Below, in pieces: positions 10,505-17,725 of a DNA stretch of 64,000 nt. This DNA comes from Bacillus sp. 03113 (GTDB taxonomy: Bacteria; Bacillota; Bacilli; Bacillales; Cytobacillaceae): the NCBI RefSeq assembly GCF_006546985.1, contig NZ_VATK01000005.1:171842-235841 (forward strand). The letters run 5' to 3'. Position numbers and translations under genes: made by a program. Positions within the stretch are counted from its first letter, which is position 1. Each line of letters opens with the position of its first letter. The notes under the pieces are model-generated. The model was not told the origin of the DNA, searched no databases, and saw only the letters and a program-made list of their open reading frames with translations.

Positions 10505-10521
10505 TCTGGGGTGAAGTAACC

Positions 10522-12210
10522 TTGCTACATGAAGTAAGTATAAAAAACTTTGCAATCATAGAGGCCCTTTCCATAACTTTTGAAAAGGGTTTGACTGTAT
10601 TGACTGGAGAAACCGGTGCTGGGAAATCCATTATTATTGATGCCATTCATTTACTAACCGGGGGAAGAGGCTCTTCTGAATTCGTACGTCACGGTGAAGA
10701 TAAGACAGAAATTGAAGGTTTATTTCTGTTAGATGGAAAAGAGCATCCTTGTTTGGAAAAAGCAAAAGAGTTCGGTATTGAAATGGAAGATGGAACGATT
10801 ATTTTAAAGCGTGATATATACAAAAATGGCAAAAGTGTATGTCGCATCAATGGGAAGCTAGTTACGATCTCCGTTTTAAGAGAAATCGGGGCTACACTTA
10901 TTGATATTCATGGACAACATGAACATCAGGAGCTAATGGATGAAACCATGCATCTTTCCCTGCTTGATCAATTTAGATCAGCTGAAATCATGCCTTCTAT
11001 AGAAGAATATAGTCGATTATATCGATCATTTGAACAAACGAAAAAAAAATTAAAGAATTTAACAGAAAATGAGCAACAAACAGCTCATCGTCTTGATCTT
11101 ATCCAATTTCAGCTACAAGAAATTCAATCCGCTAATTTAAAAATAAATGAAGATGAAGATTTAAATGAAGAAAAAAAGAAGCTTTCCAATTTCGAGCGTA
11201 TTCATGAATCTGTTCAAACAAGCTATTCTGCGTTAAAAGATGAACAAAAAGGGCTTGATTGGATTGGGCTTGTTATGGGTCATTTGGAAAATGCTGCCGA
11301 CCTGGATCCAGTCTATAAGGAATGGGCAGACGCTGTTTCAAATAGCTATTATATTCTAGAAGATGTTTCAACCTCTTTAAGAAATGAACTTGAAAATCTT
11401 GAATATGATCCACAGCGATTAATTGAAATCGAAGACAGATTAAATGAAATTCATCAATTAAAAAGAAAATATGGAAAAACAATTGATGAAATTCTGGAGT
11501 ATGCGGCAAAAATTGAAGAAGAAATGGAAACTCTTTTGAATAAAGAAACACATATTCAACAAATTGAACAGGAACTTGAAGTAATCAAGAAGGATTTAAT
11601 TGTTGAAGGAAATGAGTTAAGCCGCATACGTAAAAATGCTGCTGATGTGCTATCAGATCTTATTCATAAGGAGCTTAAGGAGCTTTATATGGACAAGACA
11701 GTCTTTGAAGTAAGGCTCAGTTCGGATGAAAACGTATTTTTTCATAATGGCATGGATGTTGCTGAATTTTATCTTTCAACAAATCCAGGTGAACCATTAA
11801 AGCCATTGTCAAAAATTGCTTCAGGTGGAGAGCTTTCCAGAATTATGCTTGCTTTAAAAAGCATCTTTTCAAAGCATCAGGGTGTAACATCGATCATTTT
11901 TGATGAAGTAGACACTGGTGTGAGTGGTAGAGTAGCACAAGCCATCGCTGAAAAAATACACAATGTTTCTATTGACTCACAAGTTCTTTGCATCTCTCAT
12001 TTGCCTCAGGTAGCAGCGATGGCTGATACACATTTATTTATTGCAAAATCAACTTCTGATGGAAGAACAACGACAACCGTCAAGCCATTATCATTGGAAG
12101 AAAAAATAAATGAAATCGGAAGAATGATCTCAGGGGTGGAAATAACCGATCTAACGAAAAAGCATGCTGATGAATTACTGCAGCTAGCCCGAAATATAAA
12201 GGAATCTTAA
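10522..12210 (+). CDS. recN: DNA repair protein RecN
   Basis: RecN is an SMC-like ATPase recruited early to DNA double-strand breaks, where it gathers ends for RecA-dependent repair. Walker A GETGAGKS is near residue 30, the ABC signature SGGELSR near 434, Walker B IIFDEVDTGVSG near 460, and the middle (about 150-360) is coiled coil. The start is TTG, placed by GGGGTGA seven bases upstream and by the conserved VSIKNFAIIEALS opening. The 562 residues are close to the usual 576. It is cotranscribed with ahrC, as in B. subtilis. Confidence 0.95.
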   Translation: MLHEVSIKNFAIIEALSITFEKGLTVLTGETGAGKSIIIDAIHLLTGGRGSSEFVRHGEDKTEIEGLFLLDGKEHPCLEKAKEFGIEMEDGTIILKRDIYKNGKSVCRINGKLVTISVLREIGATLIDIHGQHEHQELMDETMHLSLLDQFRSAEIMPSIEEYSRLYRSFEQTKKKLKNLTENEQQTAHRLDLIQFQLQEIQSANLKINEDEDLNEEKKKLSNFERIHESVQTSYSALKDEQKGLDWIGLVMGHLENAADLDPVYKEWADAVSNSYYILEDVSTSLRNELENLEYDPQRLIEIEDRLNEIHQLKRKYGKTIDEILEYAAKIEEEMETLLNKETHIQQIEQELEVIKKDLIVEGNELSRIRKNAADVLSDLIHKELKELYMDKTVFEVRLSSDENVFFHNGMDVAEFYLSTNPGEPLKPLSKIASGGELSRIMLALKSIFSKHQGVTSIIFDEVDTGVSGRVAQAIAEKIHNVSIDSQVLCISHLPQVAAMADTHLFIAKSTSDGRTTTTVKPLSLEEKINEIGRMISGVEITDLTKKHADELLQLARNIKES

Positions 12211-12216
12211 ATTAGA

Positions 12217-12395
12217 AAAGTGGAAGCGCCTTGATCAGCCGCGACAGACATAAGCCGCAATATGCAGGAAATCCTGATTTCTGGAGTATTGCGGCTTATG
12301 ATCCGAGCGGCTAGGCGCTGGCCGATTAAAGGCGCCACCTCCTGTGGCAACATCGGCACTCGTACATCCTGAACGTCGGAACTAGACACTGATCG
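12217..12395 (+). repeat. Dispersed palindromic intergenic repeat, copy B
   Basis: A GC-rich non-coding block follows recN. Nested inverted repeats are visible: ATAAGCCGCAATA (around 12250) with TATTGCGGCTTAT (around 12285), and GCGCC..GCCGC with GCGGC..GGCGC outside it. The right half (12320-12380) repeats copy A at 9907-9967. It begins GGAAGCGCCTTGATCAG and ends near CTGATCGAAG, so the ends are themselves partly complementary. It resembles MITE-like structured repeats of Bacillus genomes; no transposase is present. Confidence 0.75.
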
Positions 12396-12427
12396 AAGAT
12401 TTAAAAACTTATGATATTTTCTTAAGC

Positions 12428-12496
12428 AAAAAGAACGCGTACTTAAAATGCCGGACAACCTAGTCGGTTTTGGTATTTTAAGTACGCGTTCTTTTT
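12428..12496. terminator. Long-stem terminator between recN and yunB
   Basis: Two perfectly complementary 22-base arms (12428-12449 and 12475-12496, core AACGCGTACTTAAAAT) enclose a 25-base loop and end in a T run on both strands. It should stop recN transcription. Confidence 0.85.
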
Positions 12497-12571
12497 ATGT
12501 GTTCAAGAAAAATAATTCAGTGATTTTTCTTCTCGCCCAATCATATTAATTAGACAAAGGGGGTGTGGCCA

Positions 12572-13342
12572 ATGTGGAAAAAATACAGATGGATTAGACG
12601 AAGGCATCACAAGCGTCCTCTAGGGTTTCCTAAGGTCATGCTCATTACACTTATTGTATTTATCATTTTTAATATGTTTTCTCTATGGGTGATTGATCAT
12701 TCGATTAAACCGATCATACAAGATATCTCAAAAATTGAAATTAATCGTATTGCGACAGATGCGATAAATGATTCGATTAATGAGAATATTACAAATAAGG
12801 TTGATCTAGAAAAATTAATCGTCTTTCATAAAAGAGAAGATGGGTTTCCTCCTACATACAGCTTTAATCCAAACGAATACAATCGAATCATGTCCATTAC
12901 AACAAAGGATATTGAAAAAAGGTTAGGGATTGTACATTCAGATGAAATTGTAAACCGTAATTTAAACAATATTGAGGATGCCCAGCTTGGATCTGTTATT
13001 TATTATATTCCGTTAGGAGTTGCGACAAAAAACACTCTGTTAGCCAACCTCGGACCAAAAATACCCGTAAAACTAGCTCTTGTACGAGATGTTGAATCAA
13101 AGTTTCTTACAAAATTCTCAGATGTTGGAATTAATAATTCTTGGCTTGAATTATTTGTTGAATTTAAGATCAATATTCAGGTTGTTATTCCTTTTCACTC
13201 AGAAAATACTGCACCGATTTCGCAGCAAGTAAAGGTTGGAGACTTGTTTATCCCAGGTCAAGTACCTGATTATTATAGTAAAGAAAATGGCCTTCCAAAT
13301 CCAGCGTCCATTCATCCAACAAAAAAACAAGATAAGAAATAA
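12572..13342 (+). CDS. yunB: Sporulation protein YunB
   Basis: The 256-residue protein has a basic N-terminus (WKKYRWIRRRHHKRP), one membrane helix (about 21-42, LITLIVFIIFNMFSLWVI) and an extracytoplasmic domain containing the conserved stretch LGSVIYYIPLGVATKNTLLA-like text and PVKLALVRDVESKFLTKF. I recognise this as YunB, a sigma-E controlled sporulation protein of unknown mechanism. The start is ATG 12572 behind AAAGGGGGT; the GTG at 12563 lies in that ribosome site. It stands between recN and spoIVB, a place it does not hold in B. subtilis as I recall. Confidence 0.82.
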   Translation: MWKKYRWIRRRHHKRPLGFPKVMLITLIVFIIFNMFSLWVIDHSIKPIIQDISKIEINRIATDAINDSINENITNKVDLEKLIVFHKREDGFPPTYSFNPNEYNRIMSITTKDIEKRLGIVHSDEIVNRNLNNIEDAQLGSVIYYIPLGVATKNTLLANLGPKIPVKLALVRDVESKFLTKFSDVGINNSWLELFVEFKINIQVVIPFHSENTAPISQQVKVGDLFIPGQVPDYYSKENGLPNPASIHPTKKQDKK

Positions 13343-13349
13343 GAATAAA

Positions 13350-13390
13350 AGCGTTCATTTTCTTTATAAAAAGAAATGAATGCTTTTTTA
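13350..13390 (+). terminator. Terminator after yunB
   Basis: AGCGTTCATTT pairs with AAATGAATGCT (one wobble) and is followed by TTTTTT. yunB is therefore a single-gene unit. Confidence 0.85.
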
Positions 13391-13608
13391 TTAGGAAAGT
13401 AAAGTCTTCAGAATCTCACTCGATTCAATCCAACACTTTACGTCGATGAGCAAGCTCGCTTCCGCCTTTTTTTACAAATTGTTATTCCTATCCATTCTGG
13501 GCAGCTTTTTTTATGCAGCCAAAGGTTATAAATGCTCTTGAAGGAGGCAAAATTAAAGATGTAGCCATTAGACGTTTTCATGGACTAGAAGCGAGGAGAG
13601 TGAAAATA

Positions 13609-14898
13609 TTGAAATTTGAATACCTTAGAAAAATAATTGGTGGAATTCTCCTTGTTTCATTAATTGCTATTGGATTTTTTAAACCTTTTCAGGAATACCT
13701 ACAAATTCCTAAAAATATAACACTTTTTGAAGGTCAAAAGCAAACAATCAATAAAGCTTTGCCGGTAGCAGCTTTATTATCATCTGATAATGCAAGTATT
13801 TCTATAAATCAAGATCAAGATACAGTTGCAGTGCATGCGATGAAAAATGGAAAAAGTGAAATGCTATTAGAATTGGCAGGTTTGCCTATAAAAAAAGTAA
13901 ATGTTAATGTTATTAAGGATTTTAAAGTTATCCCAGGCGGGCAGTCAATTGGTGTTAAGTTAAACACAGTTGGAGTTCTAGTGGTAGGACATCACCAAGT
14001 AAATACAGAGAAGGGCAAGGTGTCTCCAGGTGAGTTGGCTGGGATCAAAACAGGAGATATGATAACGAAAATTAATGAAACAGAAATAGAAAAAATGGAA
14101 GATGTAGCTCCTTTTGTACAAGAATCTGGTGAAAGCGGAAAACCTTTAAACATAGAAATAACTAGAGATAGTGGAAAAATAACAACACAGTTAACACCTC
14201 AAAAGGAAGAAGGAGAAGGATCCTATAAATTAGGCCTATATATTAGAGATTCGGCAGCAGGAATCGGAACGCTAACCTTTTATCATCCTGATTCAAAAAA
14301 ATATGGAGCATTAGGTCATGTTATCTCAGATATGGACACAAAAAAGCCAATTGTTGTGGATGATGGACAAGTTCTACGATCGACCGTAACTTCTATCGAA
14401 AAAGGAAGTAATGGTAATCCTGGTGAAAAACTTGCTCAGTTTTCTGACGATAGAGAAATTATCGGAGACATCAGAACGAATAGTCCATATGGGATTTTTG
14501 GTAAGTTGAAAAAGGAAATACACAATGGAGTTATGGACCAAGCAATGCCAATTGCACTTTCCAATCAAGTAAAAGAAGGACCAGCTCAAATATTAACTGT
14601 CGTCGAAAATGATGAAGTAAAAAGCTTTGATATTGAAATTGTAAGTACAATTCCACAGAAATTTCCAGCAACGAAAGGGATGGTTCTGAAGGTTACCGAT
14701 GAAGAGCTTCTTAAGAAAACGGGAGGAATTGTACAGGGTATGAGTGGAAGCCCAATCATACAAGATGGTAAATTAATTGGTGCTGTTACCCATGTTTTTG
14801 TAAATGACCCAACATCAGGTTATGGAGTTCATATTGAATGGATGTTAAATGAAGCAGGGATTGATATTTACGGGAAAGCAGAAGAAAAAGCATCATAG
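13609..14898 (+). CDS. spoIVB: SpoIVB signalling serine protease
   Basis: SpoIVB is secreted from the forespore into the intermembrane space and cleaves SpoIVFA, releasing SpoIVFB to activate sigma-K. A signal/anchor helix (about residues 10-27) is followed by a PDZ domain (about 105-195, [25 protein letters not shown]) and an SpoIVB S55 peptidase domain. The catalytic histidine is in [11 protein letters not shown] (His237) and serine in GMSGSPI (Ser379), offset by one from B. subtilis. The frame is open to 13513, but GAGGAG ten bases before TTG 13609 and the 429-residue length (426 in B. subtilis) support this start. Confidence 0.95.
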   Translation: MKFEYLRKIIGGILLVSLIAIGFFKPFQEYLQIPKNITLFEGQKQTINKALPVAALLSSDNASISINQDQDTVAVHAMKNGKSEMLLELAGLPIKKVNVNVIKDFKVIPGGQSIGVKLNTVGVLVVGHHQVNTEKGKVSPGELAGIKTGDMITKINETEIEKMEDVAPFVQESGESGKPLNIEITRDSGKITTQLTPQKEEGEGSYKLGLYIRDSAAGIGTLTFYHPDSKKYGALGHVISDMDTKKPIVVDDGQVLRSTVTSIEKGSNGNPGEKLAQFSDDREIIGDIRTNSPYGIFGKLKKEIHNGVMDQAMPIALSNQVKEGPAQILTVVENDEVKSFDIEIVSTIPQKFPATKGMVLKVTDEELLKKTGGIVQGMSGSPIIQDGKLIGAVTHVFVNDPTSGYGVHIEWMLNEAGIDIYGKAEEKAS

Positions 14899-14907
14899 CT
14901 TCAAAAT

Positions 14908-14935
14908 GAGAGACGGAAATACCGTCTCTTTCCTG
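14908..14935 (+). terminator. Terminator after spoIVB
   Basis: AGAGACGG pairs with CCGTCTCT around a five-base loop. The T tract (TTTCCTGTT) is interrupted, so termination may be partial. Confidence 0.6.
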
Positions 14936-15030
14936 TTCCTAAAAAAATATGATTGAATTTAGACGAAAAATAGAAGAATGAACAAAAAGTGTAGGATAAA
15001 ATTACATAAAAAAGAAATTTTTAAAAAGGA

Positions 15031-15057
15031 AAAGGATTTTTAGAGGTAATGTCGAAT
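15031..15057 (+). promoter_or_regulatory. Candidate sigma-H promoter of spo0A with overlapping 0A box
   Basis: AAAGGATTT (-35) and GTCGAAT (-10), 11 bases apart, match the sigma-H consensus RnAGGAwWW/RnnGAAT. TGTCGAA at 15050-15056, a perfect 0A box, overlaps the -10 element. This corresponds to the sporulation promoter Ps of B. subtilis spo0A, with Spo0A acting on its own gene. A leader of about 300 bases would precede the start codon. Confidence 0.7.
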
Positions 15058-15110
15058 CTGTTTTGTTAGAATATACTTTTAAAAAAAGAAAAATGCTAGC
15101 ATATGGATAG

Positions 15111-15185
15111 ACCCATCATGCGAATATTCCTCTTTCAAAGAAAGCGCTTTGTATTCTTAGAAATAGGGATATCCGCTTGATGGGT
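15111..15185 (+). repeat. Large imperfect hairpin in the spo0A leader
   Basis: ACCCATCATGCG (15111-15122) pairs with CGCTTGATGGGT (15174-15185) with one mismatch. Inner arms ATATTCCT and AGGGATAT continue the stem, topped by CAAAG..CTTTG around AAAGCGCTTT. There is no T run after it, so it is not a simple terminator. It lies between the sigma-H promoter and the start codon. Confidence 0.6.
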
Positions 15186-15368
15186 TTGAGCACGAAGTTA
15201 TTTAAACCGTTTTAGCTTCTTACTTCTAAGGAATGAGTACTTATATATTGAACGAAGGGGTACAGTTAAAATTATTTATTTTTCCGTTCTTTCATGTCAG
15301 AAGGCTTCGTAGGTATAACTTTCTTATTTTTAATGAAGAATTATTTTGGAATAAGGGGGCAGCATTCA

Positions 15369-16160
15369 TTGAAGAAAATAAAGGTATGTGTTGTGGACGA
15401 TAACCGTGAATTAGTTGGTCTACTTGAAGAATATATAGATTCTCAAGAGGATATGGAAGTGGTTGGAGTTGCTCATAATGGGCAAGATTGCCTCGAATTA
15501 TTAGATCAGGTTGAGACTGATGTTTTGGTCTTAGATATTATAATGCCTCATTTAGATGGCCTAGCTGTATTAGAAAGAATTCGCGAAAGTAAATCATCTA
15601 TGCCAAGTGTCATTATGCTGACAGCATTTGGTCAAGAAGATGTAACGAAAAAAGCCGTTGAATTAGGTGCTTCTTATTTTATATTAAAACCATTTGATAT
15701 GGAGCATTTATCTAATCATATTCGTCAAGTAAGCGGCGGCTCAAGCTTTACTGTTAGAAAACAAGTGACATCTTCCTCGCAACGTTCGTCTAATGATTCA
15801 AAGCCAAAAAATTTGGAATCAAGTATTACGAGTATTATCCATGAAATTGGGGTGCCCGCACATATTAAAGGCTATATGTACTTAAGGGAAGCCATTTCTA
15901 TGGTTTATAACGATATCGAACTGCTTGGTTCAATTACAAAAGTACTATACCCTGATATAGCTAAGAAATATAATACGACTGCCAGCAGAGTAGAAAGAGC
16001 CATTAGACATGCGATTGAAGTTGCTTGGAGCCGAGGTAATATCGAATCCATTTCTTCCTTATTCGGCTACACGGTAAGCATGTCAAAAGCAAAGCCGACA
16101 AATAGCGAATTTATCGCCATGGTGGCCGATAAGTTAAGGCTTGAACATAAGGCCTCTTGA
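15369..16160 (+). CDS. spo0A: Master sporulation response regulator Spo0A
   Basis: Spo0A is phosphorylated through the Spo0F-Spo0B relay and then controls entry into sporulation and biofilm genes. The receiver domain (1-120) has the acidic pair DD at 10-11, phospho-acceptor Asp56 in [12 protein letters not shown], and Lys in LKPFDM. After a variable linker the sigma-factor-contacting DNA-binding domain is almost invariant ([18 protein letters not shown] to the C-terminal [16 protein letters not shown]). The start is TTG at 15369, nine bases after AAGGGGG; an upstream ATG at 15294 lacks this support. The 263 residues compare with 267 in B. subtilis. Confidence 0.97.
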   Translation: MKKIKVCVVDDNRELVGLLEEYIDSQEDMEVVGVAHNGQDCLELLDQVETDVLVLDIIMPHLDGLAVLERIRESKSSMPSVIMLTAFGQEDVTKKAVELGASYFILKPFDMEHLSNHIRQVSGGSSFTVRKQVTSSSQRSSNDSKPKNLESSITSIIHEIGVPAHIKGYMYLREAISMVYNDIELLGSITKVLYPDIAKKYNTTASRVERAIRHAIEVAWSRGNIESISSLFGYTVSMSKAKPTNSEFIAMVADKLRLEHKAS

Positions 16161-16188
16161 GAGTAGCAGGAACCTTAAGTAAAATAAG

Positions 16189-16232
16189 AAATGGAAGCTG
16201 CAGCATAAATAAGCGTGCAGCTTCCATTTTTT
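16189..16232. terminator. Bidirectional terminator between spo0A and the YycC-like gene
   Basis: AAATGGAAGCTGCA and TGCAGCTTCCATTT are perfectly complementary, with T runs on both strands. It serves the converging spo0A and the small gene on the other strand. Confidence 0.9.
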
Positions 16233-16242
16233 GTTTGATAAA

Positions 16243-16383
16243 CTATTCTTTTTTATCGTCGTCTAGCAGCATTAATTTTTGTATTAATATATGCTGAGGC
16301 ATATGCATAAGCTGTTCAAGTTTTACATTTAACTTTTCAGCCAGCTTAATGGCTGTTTCAGGGGATAGCTGTAAAGGTTTCAT
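16243..16383 (-). CDS. Small YycC-like protein, 46 residues
   Basis: A 46-codon reading frame starts at ATG (complement of 16381-16383) behind GGAGTGA on the minus strand. The protein begins MKPLQLSPETAIKLAEKLNV and contains EQLMHMPQHILIQKL, which I recall as the pattern of the small YycC-like family of bacilli. It is predicted soluble and helical; its function is unknown. It faces spo0A across a shared terminator and is divergent from the glycerophosphodiesterase gene, with the 41-base gap holding both ribosome sites. Confidence 0.75.
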   Translation of the reverse strand: MKPLQLSPETAIKLAEKLNVKLEQLMHMPQHILIQKLMLLDDDKKE

Positions 16384-16424
16384 TATATCGTCACTCCATT
16401 TCTAATATAAAGGTGTGTTTTTTT

Positions 16425-17159
16425 ATGACCCAAATTTTTGCTCATCGCGGGTTTTCCGCTGCTTATCCTGAAAACACAATGAAAGCATTTATAGAAGCTG
16501 AGAAAGCAGGTGCGGATGGGATTGAGCTTGATGTTCAATTAACAAAAGATCAAGAACTTGTCGTCATTCATGATGAAAAAGTCGATCGAACAACAAACGG
16601 TTCTGGATATGTAAAAGATTTTACCTTGAAAGAGCTAAGAAAGCTAGATACGTCTTTTTCGAGAAAAATCTTCGCTAAAAAGGGTCCAATTCCTACATTA
16701 CAGGAAGTGTTTGAATGGTTATCCAATAATCGCATGATATGCAATGTTGAATTAAAAAACAACCGCCTTCCATATGAAGGGATGGAAGAAAAGGTCATTG
16801 ACATGATCAGACGATTTCAGCTAACGGATCGAATTGTCATTTCGTCTTTTAATCATTACAGCATCGTTTATAGCTATCGAATTGATCCAACGATTGAGAC
16901 AGCTCCCCTTTTCTCTGAAAGATTATATATGCCATGGGTGTATGCTAACTCGATTCGATCGAAAGGGATTCACCCTAAATATTTGTCATTAACTGATGAA
17001 ATTATTGTAGAATCCATAAAAAATGGAATAGCAGTTCGACCATATACAGTAAATAAAGATGCGGATATGAGACGTTTGTTTGCGCTTAATTGTTCAGCTA
17101 TCATAACTGATGATCCAGTTAAAGCTCTCCGGATTAAACAACAGTATCGTTTTTCATAA
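16425..17159 (+). CDS. yqiK: Cytosolic glycerophosphodiester phosphodiesterase
   Basis: This TIM-barrel enzyme hydrolyses glycerophosphodiesters, from phospholipid or teichoic-acid turnover, to sn-glycerol 3-phosphate and an alcohol. Catalytic and metal-binding motifs are all seen near the N-terminus: AHRGFSAAYPENT (about 5-17), GADGIELDVQLTKD (about 28-41) and HDEKVDRTTNG (about 50-60). There is no signal peptide, so it acts inside the cell. The start is ATG 16425 behind AAAGGTG. The 244-residue length fits B. subtilis YqiK, whose gene also lies downstream of spo0A; yqiG, yqiH and yqiI normally in between are absent. Confidence 0.88.
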   Translation: MTQIFAHRGFSAAYPENTMKAFIEAEKAGADGIELDVQLTKDQELVVIHDEKVDRTTNGSGYVKDFTLKELRKLDTSFSRKIFAKKGPIPTLQEVFEWLSNNRMICNVELKNNRLPYEGMEEKVIDMIRRFQLTDRIVISSFNHYSIVYSYRIDPTIETAPLFSERLYMPWVYANSIRSKGIHPKYLSLTDEIIVESIKNGIAVRPYTVNKDADMRRLFALNCSAIITDDPVKALRIKQQYRFS

Positions 17160-17248
17160 AAGATTATAATAAAACAAAGATTAAAAATGGACTTTGATGC
17201 AATGACATCACAGTTCTTTTTTTATTTAAAAAAACTCACCTGAAAAAT

Positions 17249-17482
17249 TTACTTTTTAAATCGATCCTGTACTTTATTATGCTTTCGATCTTTGTATAAA
17301 ATAAAACCTGCTACAAAGCCTAAACCACTTAAAAATAACAATATTCCAGATATAAATTGAAGCCATAGATAAGGAAATGGGAAGAGGAGGATGCCAAAAA
17401 CCATATCTCGCATGAGCTTTATTCCATAAGAAGATAATAAAACTGGAATTAATAATATGATAAGAGCCATGACTCTACTCAT
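17249..17482 (-). CDS. yqzF: DUF2627 small membrane protein (YqzF)
   Basis: The 77-residue protein has two predicted membrane helices (about 5-22 and 36-60) and the conserved central segment YGIKLMRDMVFGILLFPFPYL-like (shorter: GIKLMRDMVFG), ending in a basic tail KDRKHNKVQDRFKK. This is the DUF2627/YqzF family of bacilli, function unknown. GAGGTG lies upstream of the ATG at 17482; an in-frame ATG four codons earlier has no ribosome site. In B. subtilis yqzF also neighbours yqiK, so this is backbone. Confidence 0.82.
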   Translation of the reverse strand: MSRVMALIILLIPVLLSSYGIKLMRDMVFGILLFPFPYLWLQFISGILLFLSGLGFVAGFILYKDRKHNKVQDRFKK

Positions 17483-17725
17483 AAAGCACCTCATTTCATG
17501 AAAAGATCGAGAATACTGTTCTATGATACCATCATAGCATAATTTATTTCGTACGATCGAATTGTATGTTTTCTTCTATCTCTAAATGAAGTGAAAAATA
17601 ATTAGAGAATAAATTTGTCAAGATTGGCAAGAAAGGATACAATACAAGCATGAAATAAATTGCACGTGACTAGCATGAAAAGTATGAAAAGAATTTCTTA
17701 TTTAAAAGAAAGGGTTTGCTCTAAT

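Noticed and set aside
15134..15155. Possible CcpA cre site in the spo0A leader (AAAGCGCTTT)
   Set aside because: At least three mismatches to the consensus, and the bases are also explained by the hairpin; not listed as a feature.
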